From Myxococcota bacterium (GTDB lineage Bacteria; Myxococcota_C; UBA6777), in the NCBI GenBank assembly GCA_023150835.1, contig JAKLKB010000012.1, forward strand, positions 16,858-80,857: a stretch of DNA of 64,000 nucleotides, given 5' to 3'. Under the pieces are notes generated by a model. The model saw only the letters and a program-made list of their open reading frames with translations, was not told the DNA's origin and did no database searches. Made by a program: the position numbers and the translations under genes. This document shows positions 8,935 through 18,331 of this stretch, one piece after another. Numbering within the stretch: position 1 is the stretch's first letter; the number at the start of each line of letters is the position of its first letter.

Positions 8935-9027
8935 GCATCAGAGAAAAGAATGCCGTTCACAAACAACGGTGCATCGGAGAAAAGAATGCCGTTCACAAAC
9001 AACGGTGCATTGGAGAAAAGAATGCCG
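8935..9027 (+). repeat. 36-bp tandem repeat carrying the dapB ribosome-binding site and start codon
   Basis: Two full copies (8935-8970 and 8971-9006) and a 21-bp partial copy (9007-9027) of a 36-bp unit. Each contains the word GGAGAAAAGAATGCCG (first copy CAGAGAAAAGAATGCCG). Potential ATG starts therefore occur at 8950, 8986 and 9022, all in the dapB frame because the unit is a multiple of three. Confidence 0.95.
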
Positions 9028-9828
9028 ACAGAAGTGATCATGTGTGGTGCAGGCGGAAGAATGGGCCGTCGGATCATGGCCCTTGCGATCGAACAGAACG
9101 CCTTTTCTTTGGTGGGAGCGATCGAGCGTGCAGAAAGCCCGTTGATCGGGGAAGATGCGGGGGTGGTCGCTGGTCTCGATCCGATCGGCGTATCCATCCA
9201 GTCGGCGCATTCTGCCCAAGCGGGCCAAGTCGTGATCGACTTTTCCAGCCTCGAAGCCTTGCCGAGCGTCGTGCGCAGCGTGCGCAGCCAAGGGGCGGCG
9301 TTGGTCTGCGGAACCACCGGCCTCAAAGAAGAACAGCAACAGCACTTGCAAGAAGCATCCAAAGAGATCCCTGTGCTGTACAGCCCGAATATGAGCGTGG
9401 GTGTAAACCTGATGTTCTTGCTTGCGCGGCAAGTGGCGGCTTGGACAGGCGAAGAATTTGATATCGAGATCGTCGAAGCCCACCACCGTTTCAAACGAGA
9501 CGCACCCTCGGGAACGGCGATGCGTTTGGCAGAGATGGTCGCAGAGGGACGCGGCGTAAAGCTCGAAGAGACGGCGCGTTATGCACGAGAAGGCATCATG
9601 CCCGAGCGCACCCGCCAAGAGATCGGCATCCAAACGCTGCGGGGGGGTGATATCGTAGGCGAGCATACGGTGTTTTTTTGCGGGATGGGCGAGCGTTTGG
9701 AACTGACGCACCGCGCCACCTCTCGCGATATCTTTGCGCGAGGCGCTTTGCGGGCCGCTGCGTGGCTGCAACACCAACCTGCTGGCCTGTATTCGATGTT
9801 TGACCTTTTGTCCTTCTCAAATCCCTGA
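9022..9828 (+). CDS. dapB: 4-hydroxy-tetrahydrodipicolinate reductase
   Basis: A 268-residue NAD(P)H-dependent reductase of the lysine/diaminopimelate pathway. The nucleotide-binding loop GAGGRMGR starts at residue 9. The substrate-binding and catalytic segment HHRFKRDAPSGTA (residues 154-166) retains the His pair, Lys158 and APSGTA. Start 9022 gives the family's usual N-terminus. Two upstream in-frame starts (8950, 8986) lie in tandem repeats and would add 12 or 24 residues. The TGA overlaps the folK ATG, so the two are translationally coupled. Confidence 0.95.
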   Translation: MPTEVIMCGAGGRMGRRIMALAIEQNAFSLVGAIERAESPLIGEDAGVVAGLDPIGVSIQSAHSAQAGQVVIDFSSLEALPSVVRSVRSQGAALVCGTTGLKEEQQQHLQEASKEIPVLYSPNMSVGVNLMFLLARQVAAWTGEEFDIEIVEAHHRFKRDAPSGTAMRLAEMVAEGRGVKLEETARYAREGIMPERTRQEIGIQTLRGGDIVGEHTVFFCGMGERLELTHRATSRDIFARGALRAAAWLQHQPAGLYSMFDLLSFSNP

Positions 9829-10349
9829 TGGAACGGGCCTTTGTCGGGATCGGAACCAACCTTGGCCATCGGGAAACCTTTCTCACCTTTGCGCTCCAAC
9901 ATCTCGGACGCCTCGCATCGACGGGCGTATTGCGATGCTCGCCTTGGTATGAAACCGCTGCGGTGGGTGGGCCTGCTCAACCCGATTATCTCAACGCGGT
10001 GGCCTGCTTTGAGACGACGCTGTCTCCCCCTGCCCTACTTCTCCAACTTCAACGCATCGAAACGCTGGCTGGGCGCGAACGTTCGGTCTGGTGGGGGCCG
10101 CGCACTCTGGATCTGGATCTGCTTTGTCTTGGTACAGCGGTTGGGATATGGGAAGATCCGCCGTTGATCTTGCCGCATCCGCGCCTCCATCTGCGGCGCT
10201 TTGTGTTGCAACCGATGGCGGATGTCGCTCCGCACGCACAACACCCGACACTTCATCGAGAGATACAGGAACTTTTGCGAGAGTGCGTGGACCCTTCTGC
10301 TGTGCGTCCCTACATACCGCAAGAACAGCCCAACAAGGAGGCTTTCTGA
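9828..10349 (+). CDS. folK: 6-hydroxymethyl-7,8-dihydropterin pyrophosphokinase
   Basis: A 173-residue enzyme of folate synthesis. The N-terminal FVGIGTNLGHRE, the SPWYET segment, YLNAVACFETTLSP, then the signature GPRTLDLDLL and LPHPRLHLRRFVLQPMADVAP all match HPPK. It is coupled by TGATG overlaps to dapB before it and to the membrane-protein gene after it. Confidence 0.94.
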   Translation: MERAFVGIGTNLGHRETFLTFALQHLGRLASTGVLRCSPWYETAAVGGPAQPDYLNAVACFETTLSPPALLLQLQRIETLAGRERSVWWGPRTLDLDLLCLGTAVGIWEDPPLILPHPRLHLRRFVLQPMADVAPHAQHPTLHREIQELLRECVDPSAVRPYIPQEQPNKEAF

Positions 10350-10990
10350 TGAAACCGATCTCTTTTCGTCTGCCCTTCCACCAGATCGCCCTGCACTGGG
10401 GCGTCGTCACGGTTTTTCTCGCCACCGCCATCACGGTCTATCTTCTGGTCTTTGTTCTTCCCTACCAAGGACTTTCGTTGGAGCGTTGCCCCAGCACCTG
10501 CCACTACGATACAGACTGCTGGGTGCCAAACTGCACGCGAAAAGCCCGTTGCATCCGCGCTCAATGCAAACTTGCAGGTGGACACAAGCATTTTTTTAGT
10601 GCGATGTTGATCGGGCTTTTTGGCATCCTTGGCCTACTGTGGACTGGCGTTGCGCTGTTCAAATCGCGTGCGCGTTTGACGATCGACGACCAAGGCCTGC
10701 GTCTGATCCGCCTTCACCGCGAGGTCTTCCTCGCATGGGAAGACTTTTTGGGCATCACCTACCATGGCGTCAACACGCGCTTCGGCCACGAAGCCACCGT
10801 CTACTCTGTGACGGGCGATACGGGGATCTTCTCCTTCTTGACTTCGGGACTTCCCAAAGGCACCAGTACCCGCGATCTTGAACTCGGTGCCCTGTTCTTC
10901 TTTTCTCTCTCTCCTGACGATACCCAACAACTCCTCCAGATCATCCAAGAAAAAACGGGGGCCACCCCTGAAACCGAACACGAGTGGTAA
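10349..10990 (+). CDS. Small membrane protein with a cysteine-rich exported loop
   Basis: A 213-residue protein of unknown function. The ATG at 10349 overlaps the folK stop (TGATG), and GGAG lies just before it. A first membrane segment (about 17-41) is followed by a loop of some 40 residues with seven cysteines (ERCPSTCHYDTDCW and CTRKARCIRAQCK), then a second membrane segment (about 85-105) and a C-terminal domain of about 100 residues. The last may be a PH-like fold (LTIDDQGLRLIRLHREVFLAWEDF), a guess from strand pattern only. The loop probably faces the periplasm and is disulfide-bonded. Confidence 0.75.
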   Translation: MKPISFRLPFHQIALHWGVVTVFLATAITVYLLVFVLPYQGLSLERCPSTCHYDTDCWVPNCTRKARCIRAQCKLAGGHKHFFSAMLIGLFGILGLLWTGVALFKSRARLTIDDQGLRLIRLHREVFLAWEDFLGITYHGVNTRFGHEATVYSVTGDTGIFSFLTSGLPKGTSTRDLELGALFFFSLSPDDTQQLLQIIQEKTGATPETEHEW

Positions 10991-11376
10991 CACGAAATCC
11001 GCCTATCGTGTGCTCGCAACATATCGGGCCTCGGCTCGCCCTCGTGACAAGATGTCATCCCGCCTCTTCTCTCCGCCCTTTTCGGGTAGCATCACAAAGC
11101 CCCGATGCTGTAAGATATTTGACAAGAAAATCGTTTCTTGCCAAAGGTATGCTTTTTGCTCGCAAGGCTTTTTGTACCGCATTCCCCACCAAGACGGGGG
11201 TTTGGGACTCCAAGGAAAAGAAGCCTCGACGGATACAAAGATGAGGACGCACGCGCCCGAAGAGACGAGAATTGCGAAGTAGTGTAGTGTCACTTGCGCC
11301 GAACCAGCGTTGGATGGACACTGCGCACTCTCAAAGAGACGAGCCTCACGAAGCGATGGCACAAGGAGAAAAAAAC
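10991..11376. other. Intergenic region upstream of the secretin gene
   Basis: No gene recognised. It contains a perfect inverted repeat CAAGAAA-ATCG-TTTCTTG (11123-11140), a possible operator or stem-loop, without a following T-run. A better promoter could not be placed. Confidence 0.4.
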
Positions 11377-13545
11377 GTGACGTGCTGGAGAAACAGAAGA
11401 TGGACTTGGGTGCTGCTTTGCGCCTTGTGGGTCGGTGGCATGACCGCTTGGGATGCCCGCGCCGCTCCGCCTTGTCTCCCCCAATGGCGAAAGCTAATCC
11501 GCCTCGAACTTCGCGATCAACCGATCCTCGAAGTGGTGAAAAAGATCTCGGACTTAACGTGCTACCATTTCATTGTTGCGGATCAGGTGCGCGGTAGAAA
11601 GATAACGCTGATCGCCGAAAAAGCCGTCTCTGTTCGTGACGTATACAGCGCCTTTTTGTCGATGTTGGAGGTCAACGAACTCACGCTCGTCAAAGAGGGC
11701 GCATATCGCCGCATCGTGTTTTCCCGCCAAGCCCTCCAGCAACCGATCCCCTACAGCCAAGGGAAGTTTCGAGAAGCCGCCCAAGACCAACTGGTGATGT
11801 ATATGCTGACCGTCAAGCACATCGACGTGTTTCAGCTCAACAACGTCTTGCGCCAACTGGCCAGTCCTGCGGGCCGTACCATCGTCTTTCAACCCTCTTC
11901 GATCATCCTGTTGGTGGACTACGCCAACAACATCCAGCGCTTGCTCAAGATCGTCAACGAGCTTGATGTCGCCGAAGCCAACGTCCGCGAGCGCATGTAT
12001 ATCGTGCAGATCCTCAATGGCCAAGCCCAAGAGATCGTGCAGCGCGTCCAAGCCATCTTCCAAGTCCAACAGATCCAGCCCAACCAACGCAGATTCGGCT
12101 CCAACCAGATCGACGAAAACTACCGCCTCTCGAAGATCATCGCCGACGAGCGCACCAACCGCGTGATCATCGTCTCAGGCCCGATGGCGTTTGCGAATGT
12201 GCGGGGACTGCTCGACAAACTGGATATCTCGCTACCTGACGGAGGCCAAGTTCGCCTGACACGCCTGCGCTTTGCAAAGGCCGATGAGATCGCCCAAACC
12301 CTCTCACAACTGGCCCAAGGCCGTTCGCCCATGCGAGGGCGTGCGCCGATCCGAGCTTCTTCCACCGATCTATTCCAAGGCGAGATCCGCATCACTCCTG
12401 ACAAAGCCACAAACTCCCTTGTGATCGTCGCCAACCAGCGCGATTACGAAAGCCTGATGCGCGTAATCAAACAGCTTGATGTCCGCCGCAAGCAGATCTT
12501 CATCGAAGCCGTGATCATGGAAGTCAGCCTCGAAAAGACGCGAGAGCTTGGGGCCGCCTTTCACGGTGGTTTACCGCTTTCCACCGACACCACCAATCCC
12601 TCCTTTGCGCTCCTAGGGACCCGACTTTCGGGGCTGACCAGCCTTGTACTCGATCCCGCTTCGCTGATGGGCCTTGCGCTTGGTTTGCGCGGGCCACCCC
12701 TTGCCGGAACATCGGGCCTTTTGGGGACAGGAACCTCCATCCCTTCTTTTGGCGTTGTCTTGCGCGCTATGCAGACCAACTCCGATGTCGACTTGATCTC
12801 AACGCCCCATGTCCTCGCCACAACCAACGAAGAAGCCACGCTCCAAGTCGGCCAAAACGTCCCATTCATCGCAGGAACCAACTTTTCTTCGATCGGGATG
12901 GGCGTCGGCTTTCCCGTACAAAATATCCAACGCCAAGACGTCGCCCTCACCCTCAAACTCAAACCCCAAGTCAACGCAGGCGACCGCGTCAAGATCGAGA
13001 TCGATCTCGAATTAACCGAGATCGCGTCCCAAAACCGCGAACTCGGCCCCACCACCACCAAGCGAAAGATCAAAACCACCGTCCGCGTCCGTGACAACCA
13101 AACCATCGTGATCGGTGGATTGATCCGCGATCGTCAGGCCAAGGGCGTCTCGAAAGTCCCTGTACTCGGCGATATCCCTCTTCTTGGGGCGCTGTTTCGG
13201 GTCGAACAAAACTCCACCGAAAAACGCAATCTGTTGATCTTTATGACCCCTCACATCGTCCTGACCGCCTCGGACTTCCGCAAGATCTTTCAACAAAAGA
13301 TGCGCGAGCGCCAAGAGTTCCTCGATGCCTACTACACCGAAAAATACAAAGAGCTTCGTGATAGCGCAAAGCTCCGATCAACGGGCGTATTGGATCATGT
13401 GTTTCGAGATCATGAGTACGTCGAGTCTCGCGCAGCACGCGAGCAACAGAAAAAACGCGAAGCTCAAAAACAAAAGGAAAGCCAAAAAGAGCTCCCTCGC
13501 GCCCAACAAGTCTCCCCCTCCAAAGCCCCGTCCCCCCGCGATTAG
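11377..13545 (+). CDS. gspD: Secretin (GspD/PilQ superfamily, type II secretion-like)
   Basis: A 722-residue outer-membrane channel subunit. A signal sequence (WTWVLLCALWVGGMTAWDARA) is followed by an N0 domain (LELRDQPILEVVKKIS), at least three N/KH-like modules, and the secretin core from about residue 380 (IFIEAVIMEVSLEKTRELGA, then STPHVLATTNEEATLQVGQNVPFI and VIGGLIRD). A charged Lys/Glu/Gln tail of about 60 residues ends the protein. The GTG at 11377 is preferred because AAGGAG lies eight bases upstream; an ATG at 11356 is the alternative. No other gsp genes are here. It converges on the minor-pilin operon, so a role in pilus or pseudopilus export is possible. Confidence 0.92.
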   Translation: MTCWRNRRWTWVLLCALWVGGMTAWDARAAPPCLPQWRKLIRLELRDQPILEVVKKISDLTCYHFIVADQVRGRKITLIAEKAVSVRDVYSAFLSMLEVNELTLVKEGAYRRIVFSRQALQQPIPYSQGKFREAAQDQLVMYMLTVKHIDVFQLNNVLRQLASPAGRTIVFQPSSIILLVDYANNIQRLLKIVNELDVAEANVRERMYIVQILNGQAQEIVQRVQAIFQVQQIQPNQRRFGSNQIDENYRLSKIIADERTNRVIIVSGPMAFANVRGLLDKLDISLPDGGQVRLTRLRFAKADEIAQTLSQLAQGRSPMRGRAPIRASSTDLFQGEIRITPDKATNSLVIVANQRDYESLMRVIKQLDVRRKQIFIEAVIMEVSLEKTRELGAAFHGGLPLSTDTTNPSFALLGTRLSGLTSLVLDPASLMGLALGLRGPPLAGTSGLLGTGTSIPSFGVVLRAMQTNSDVDLISTPHVLATTNEEATLQVGQNVPFIAGTNFSSIGMGVGFPVQNIQRQDVALTLKLKPQVNAGDRVKIEIDLELTEIASQNRELGPTTTKRKIKTTVRVRDNQTIVIGGLIRDRQAKGVSKVPVLGDIPLLGALFRVEQNSTEKRNLLIFMTPHIVLTASDFRKIFQQKMRERQEFLDAYYTEKYKELRDSAKLRSTGVLDHVFRDHEYVESRAAREQQKKREAQKQKESQKELPRAQQVSPSKAPSPRD

Positions 13546-13639
13546 CGCTGTCTGTTCTCTCTATCCAAAAGCAAATCCCCCTCCCGCTCCCCCTGCCTGA
13601 TACAAACGATGCCCCTGCCCCAACAGCGGAGGCCCGCTC

Positions 13640-16600
13640 TCAGTTATCGAGCACAAGCACCCAGTCTGTCGCCATGATCGTCTTGTTGGAGGGTGGGGTG
13701 TTCATCATCACGGGTGCGTTTCCGCTGCCTGTGTTGTTGGTGGCGTTTTTCACCACGGAGTTGGGCGGTTGCAAGAACTGGTTGGCACCGCTCAAACGGG
13801 ACAACGACACTTGGACGGCCAGCTTACCGCTCTTTTTGACTTCGACGTTCGAGCCTTTCTTGGGATCGGTCGGATCACGCGGGACGTTTTGCAGATCACC
13901 CGGCGTATAAGAAACCGTCGGTCCCATGCTCAGCGTATTTTTCCCGAACGCGTGGTAACGGTAAAATTGGTAATCATTGGGTTGAGTCACAGGTGGCTCG
14001 GTAATCAACATCGGCTGCGTGTAGTTGATATCGTTGCAACGCGCATCCGCCACAGGAGAACTCGCTTTCGGACCATCGACGTACTGCGTGCGCATCCCTT
14101 CGTTTTGGCATTCTGGAGGGTTTGAATGGGTGTTGCAGGAAGTCAAGGCATTGCACTGCTCGACGGGTGTACGGTCGTTGTTGTAACGGCTTGCATTTTT
14201 CAATGCGAGGCAAGTCGCATCGGTGCAAGGTTCCTCGTAGCGGATGCCGTAAAGCCGCGCCTCACCGGGGAGACCACACACGGGCAGCGTATCGCTCGCC
14301 ACGTCGAAGGTTGTAAAATAGGTAATACCGTTCGCTATCACGGGATCTCCCGTAAATTTCTCTCCTGTGTAGCCGCCTGCGGTGTACTGTTTCAACAGAG
14401 TTTGGCTGTTATCCCGATCGTTATACTTGTTGAGATCGCCCATCCACGCATGAACGAGATAACGAAACTCACCGAGCGAACCGAGGATCTCGCGCAACGA
14501 GAAGGTCTTGTTGGTGGCGTCATAAGATTCCACGTTCGTCAAATCGCCCGTTCCACCCGAAAGAACAAGCTCACCGCGTGGGTTCAAAGCAAGCGCCATC
14601 GAACTCATCACAGGTTGAGGAGAAGTGTTGTACTTGAACGGATCATGGACAAAGTGTGTGTTTTGTACGTCCACACCGTTGCACTTGGGCATCTGGGGTT
14701 GGCCGGTCGTCGGATTGACGTTGCCCCACGCCGCAACATCTGGACATCCAAGATCGACTCGGAAGATACGGCCATGTGCATCACCAAAGAAGAAACGTGT
14801 CATGGGTGCCGGCTCGATGGGGTATCCCACAGGCGTACCCGTCACGCCACGCGCATCGTAAAACTCCAAAGGACGGTACGATCCCGTACACCCTGTCGCC
14901 GTTTTGCACGTGTTGTTCGCCATCAGATCGTAAGGAACGATCTCCGACAAGAACATACCTGTCTCCAAATCCACGATGTAGACGACCGCGCCGATGTGAT
15001 TGTTGTTTTTGTCCATCGTGTAGGTGGGCGGGCTATTGTTGATGTTGATATTGACCCCACCGGGCAGGATCGCAACGGCGCGCTCCATCGCGTTGGCGTT
15101 CGCACTTGGGCGGTTGGTGCTGATATCCCACCGCACAAGGACGTTGGCGATGAGCGGGCGTCCAACAGTATAACCAAGGCGATCAAACCGCGTATTGTCA
15201 GGCGACGGTGTGGTGACGATAGCCTTTGGATCTTTGTAGCTGTGGTGATTGATCTCCCACATCAAGCGGGGACGGAACGGATCCGTCACGTCGATCGCCA
15301 CATAGCCGCGCCCTCCCATTCCCATACCAAACAGCAGGACCGAGCGAAACTTGGCATAGACTTCACCCGAGTTGCCGTCATAGAAACGGAACATTTGATA
15401 GTTCCCGACAACTGGACTTCCATCTGTGGTGTAGACGCGCCCGCCACCTTCGCGCATCCCACGAACGGCGTACTTCAGATTCGGCAAGACTGTTTTGGGG
15501 ATAAAGCCCCACAACTCCATCCCGCTATCCGCGTGGAAGGCATGCATGATCCCGTCGTTCGACCCCACAAACAGGACCGTTGGACGGCTCGCTCCGATGG
15601 TCGCTCCACCAATCCCCCCTGCCATCTGCGTTTTCAACCAATCGTTGTAGCGAGGATCTTCGCGATTGGACAGCGGGCGCGTCAACAACGCCGGTGTCGA
15701 ATGATAGATCGCTCCCAACTTAAAGGAGCGCAGCTTGGGGCTTGTCGTATCGTATCCACGAATGAAGTTGACGAGAAACTCGAATTCTTCTTTGCACTCG
15801 TTTCCGCTTTGATCACAACCACCATAACATTCTTCTTGAGTGCAGCAATACGCCCCACGACAACCAAGCGCGCATTGATCTGTTGCTCCACCCGAATTGC
15901 AGCGCAAACGCAGATTGCGGCGAAAAGTGACGTTGATCGGATCCAATCGGTGTTCTGCTGCGGGAGCGAGCGTATTCGAAGACACCGTTCCGGGTTGAGC
16001 GTTGGCGATATCGCTGATCCCGCCGGGCTGAAGGATCGCGATCGGCGGGTTGGCGTCATCATCGTAGATATCAAATCGTTTCGTGGTGGGGTTATAGCCC
16101 GTCATGGTGGTGCTTGGGGTATGGTTGCGGGTCTCTGTTTGCACACGATTGACCGAAAGATCCACAGAATTCGGCACGGTAAAACCGTTCGTTGTCAAAT
16201 CAAGACCATCCAACCTTTCGACGTTGACAAAGATCGTGCGCGGGCTACTGAGGTTTCGCGTATCATCCAGTTGTTTGCCGAATTCCAAATAAGCCTGCGG
16301 CTCGGGTACCAACCGACCGTCATTGGGATCTTCGCAAAGCCCAGAACGCTCCAGTTTCCCTTGTGGCATCATACAGTTGAGCGCTTTGATATAATTGTTC
16401 TTACACCAATTCTTGCATCCATCCCATGCCGTTTGCGAACCGTCCGCGCCTGCGAAAAAATTCACGCGGTTGGTACCGTTGCAAGCGTGGTAGAGCGGCC
16501 ACAAACAACCATTCCCTCCGAAATTGGTGCAGCGCTGGCAATAAATCCCCCATGCCGTCCCGGGCGGGCTGTTTGTGGTGCCTGTTCCTCCGCACTGTGC

Positions 16601-18265
16601 GGCTTGTTTGGCATCGTTGCGACAGATCGCGTTGTAGATCTGATCGATGCGCTGCGAATTGGGATCGTTTGGATTGGCGAGGCAGTACGTGTTGCCGGAA
16701 GCGCTGTTGTCGTTGGTTTCGCTAAACGTACTCAAGAAGGTGTATTGCTTGACTTTCTGGCTTCCCGAAACAGTGGTGCATTGGTTTTGCGTTAAGTTAC
16801 GGTTGATATAAGACGTTGAGACGTTCTTTGTATAAGATTTAAGACAGGTACAACCCGGGACGTTTTCGTCTGTTCGACCGTCGCAGTTGTTGTCCAAACC
16901 GTCGCAGACTTCGGCTGTTGCGTTGTCGATGATCTCTTGGAAAGCAGAGGCCAGCGAGGCCGCGTTGTTGGCAGCATAATAAAGGCAGCTTCCGCCCGTA
17001 CAATTGGCGGGCTTCGTACGACCAAAATGCGCGATATCGTTTAAGCAATTTTTCCCAGCCGTTCCAAGACCATTGCCGAAGCCAACAACGTACGTTTTGT
17101 TTTGGTTACCAAAGTCGTTGAAGACTTGGTTGACCTTCCATTCGGCGCAGTTGCACTGCCCCCCGTGGGTTGTCCCTTTCACTGCGTACGTAAAAGGACT
17201 CAGGCTCGCCATCTGCGGTGTGCAAGTGCTGTTTGTGTTGCTTCCAGAGGGATCGCCGTCGGTCACAAAGAGGATCGCTGTTTTTCGGTTGGGGATGGTG
17301 TCCAGATTGCGCGCTCGTATCATCATATTTCGCGCCAAGTCCAGCCCCGCCCAATAATTCGTCCCTCCCTCAGCGGTTGCGTCGATCAAGGCTTGTTTCA
17401 CGATGGTCGGTGGATCCACCGTGCCATCGTCTTGGACGATACGGTGGTAGACGCTGTTGGTTTTGTCCCAAGCGCTCCCGTACACGCTCGTGTGATAAGA
17501 CCCGTTTGAGAAGAAAACAAGACCAAACCGAACTTTGCGGTCGTTGTAGGAGTTCGCAAGGGTTCCCCCATAGCTATCGACGGACTTGACAAGGGCGTTG
17601 ATAGCGGTGTCCCAACGCGTATAGCGGCAAGTTTTCGCACCCGTCGGGCCTTCACAGGTCGAAGAACCCATGAAATCGAAATACTTCATGTCAGGGTTGT
17701 GCGTCGTGGTTCGGCACTGTGTGGTGGAGGAACAAGCGAATCCACTGTCCACCAGCGAACCTCCCGTAAAATACATACTACAAGAGCGGTCGAGGACGAT
17801 GATCAAGTTGGGCGGTTCGCAGTTTGAAGCGGTGGGGGGGGTGTTGCATTTTCCAGAGAGGCATTTGACTTTGTTTCCGCATCGGGCATTTTGGCAGTCT
17901 TTGTCGGTGGTGCAACTGTTTGGGCAACCCGCTGTGCTGGAAGCACAAGAGTTCGTCACGGCTCCAGAAGAATCCGTCTGTCGACAAACTTGTAGAGAGG
18001 GACAATGATGGTCTTCGATGCAGACGTCACAACGGTTGCTTTTGGGATTGCAATAGGGATAATTACTGACGCCTGAAGTACAACTTCCTCCATTGGAGCA
18101 GTACGCCGCAGAACGACAATAAGCGTCCGAGGTGCAGCTTTGGCGGAAACCTGGGTGAGTGACGGCAGTTTGGGGTGGTGCTGCGTGGGTTTGCGGCGCA
18201 TCGGAAACCAGCCAGAGCAGGACGCCAAAGAGTCCAGCCCGAAGGATGATGGGGACACGTTGCAT
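13640..18265 (-). CDS. pilY1: PilY1-like type IV pilus tip protein with VWA domain
   Basis: A 1,541-residue exported protein. After a signal peptide comes a cysteine-rich region (about 40-150), then a von Willebrand A domain starting PPNLIIVLDRSCSM with a MIDAS-type DxSxS variant (Asp-Arg-Ser-Cys-Ser). A MopE-like calcium-binding motif (EVCDGLDNNCDGRTDE) lies near residue 450. The C-terminal half is a PilY1/PQQ-type beta-propeller (NDGIMHAFHADSGMELWGFIP, YTTDGSPVVGNY). PilY1 proteins sit at the pilus tip and act in pilus priming, adhesion and mechanosensing. AAGGAGG four bases before the ATG supports the start. It is the last gene of the minor-pilin operon. Its many cysteines suggest dependence on periplasmic disulfide formation. 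Confidence 0.9.
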   Translation of the reverse strand: MQRVPIILRAGLFGVLLWLVSDAPQTHAAPPQTAVTHPGFRQSCTSDAYCRSAAYCSNGGSCTSGVSNYPYCNPKSNRCDVCIEDHHCPSLQVCRQTDSSGAVTNSCASSTAGCPNSCTTDKDCQNARCGNKVKCLSGKCNTPPTASNCEPPNLIIVLDRSCSMYFTGGSLVDSGFACSSTTQCRTTTHNPDMKYFDFMGSSTCEGPTGAKTCRYTRWDTAINALVKSVDSYGGTLANSYNDRKVRFGLVFFSNGSYHTSVYGSAWDKTNSVYHRIVQDDGTVDPPTIVKQALIDATAEGGTNYWAGLDLARNMMIRARNLDTIPNRKTAILFVTDGDPSGSNTNSTCTPQMASLSPFTYAVKGTTHGGQCNCAEWKVNQVFNDFGNQNKTYVVGFGNGLGTAGKNCLNDIAHFGRTKPANCTGGSCLYYAANNAASLASAFQEIIDNATAEVCDGLDNNCDGRTDENVPGCTCLKSYTKNVSTSYINRNLTQNQCTTVSGSQKVKQYTFLSTFSETNDNSASGNTYCLANPNDPNSQRIDQIYNAICRNDAKQAAQCGGTGTTNSPPGTAWGIYCQRCTNFGGNGCLWPLYHACNGTNRVNFFAGADGSQTAWDGCKNWCKNNYIKALNCMMPQGKLERSGLCEDPNDGRLVPEPQAYLEFGKQLDDTRNLSSPRTIFVNVERLDGLDLTTNGFTVPNSVDLSVNRVQTETRNHTPSTTMTGYNPTTKRFDIYDDDANPPIAILQPGGISDIANAQPGTVSSNTLAPAAEHRLDPINVTFRRNLRLRCNSGGATDQCALGCRGAYCCTQEECYGGCDQSGNECKEEFEFLVNFIRGYDTTSPKLRSFKLGAIYHSTPALLTRPLSNREDPRYNDWLKTQMAGGIGGATIGASRPTVLFVGSNDGIMHAFHADSGMELWGFIPKTVLPNLKYAVRGMREGGGRVYTTDGSPVVGNYQMFRFYDGNSGEVYAKFRSVLLFGMGMGGRGYVAIDVTDPFRPRLMWEINHHSYKDPKAIVTTPSPDNTRFDRLGYTVGRPLIANVLVRWDISTNRPSANANAMERAVAILPGGVNININNSPPTYTMDKNNNHIGAVVYIVDLETGMFLSEIVPYDLMANNTCKTATGCTGSYRPLEFYDARGVTGTPVGYPIEPAPMTRFFFGDAHGRIFRVDLGCPDVAAWGNVNPTTGQPQMPKCNGVDVQNTHFVHDPFKYNTSPQPVMSSMALALNPRGELVLSGGTGDLTNVESYDATNKTFSLREILGSLGEFRYLVHAWMGDLNKYNDRDNSQTLLKQYTAGGYTGEKFTGDPVIANGITYFTTFDVASDTLPVCGLPGEARLYGIRYEEPCTDATCLALKNASRYNNDRTPVEQCNALTSCNTHSNPPECQNEGMRTQYVDGPKASSPVADARCNDINYTQPMLITEPPVTQPNDYQFYRYHAFGKNTLSMGPTVSYTPGDLQNVPRDPTDPKKGSNVEVKKSGKLAVQVSLSRLSGANQFLQPPNSVVKNATNNTGSGNAPVMMNTPPSNKTIMATDWVLVLDN

Positions 18266-18331
18266 GGGGCCTCCTTGATGGAAAGGTCAGGGGATTCGGA
18301 GAAACAAGGTATGAGCAAGAAAACACAGAGA

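Noticed and set aside
8935..9027. CRISPR-like array from the regular 36-bp repeats
   Set aside because: The units are contiguous with no spacers; the same holds for the arrays at 23561, 43137 and 50991. No cas gene is present.
10091..10348. Upstream extension of the membrane-protein gene to 10091
   Set aside because: It overlaps folK in another frame. The coupled start at 10349 with GGAG matches the operon's TGATG pattern.
14126..16795. Plus-strand open frame of 889 codons
   Set aside because: It lies fully antisense to the PilY1-like gene, which has a signal peptide, VWA and propeller motifs and a good ribosome-binding site. The antisense product shows no domain; it is open because of codon bias on the other strand.
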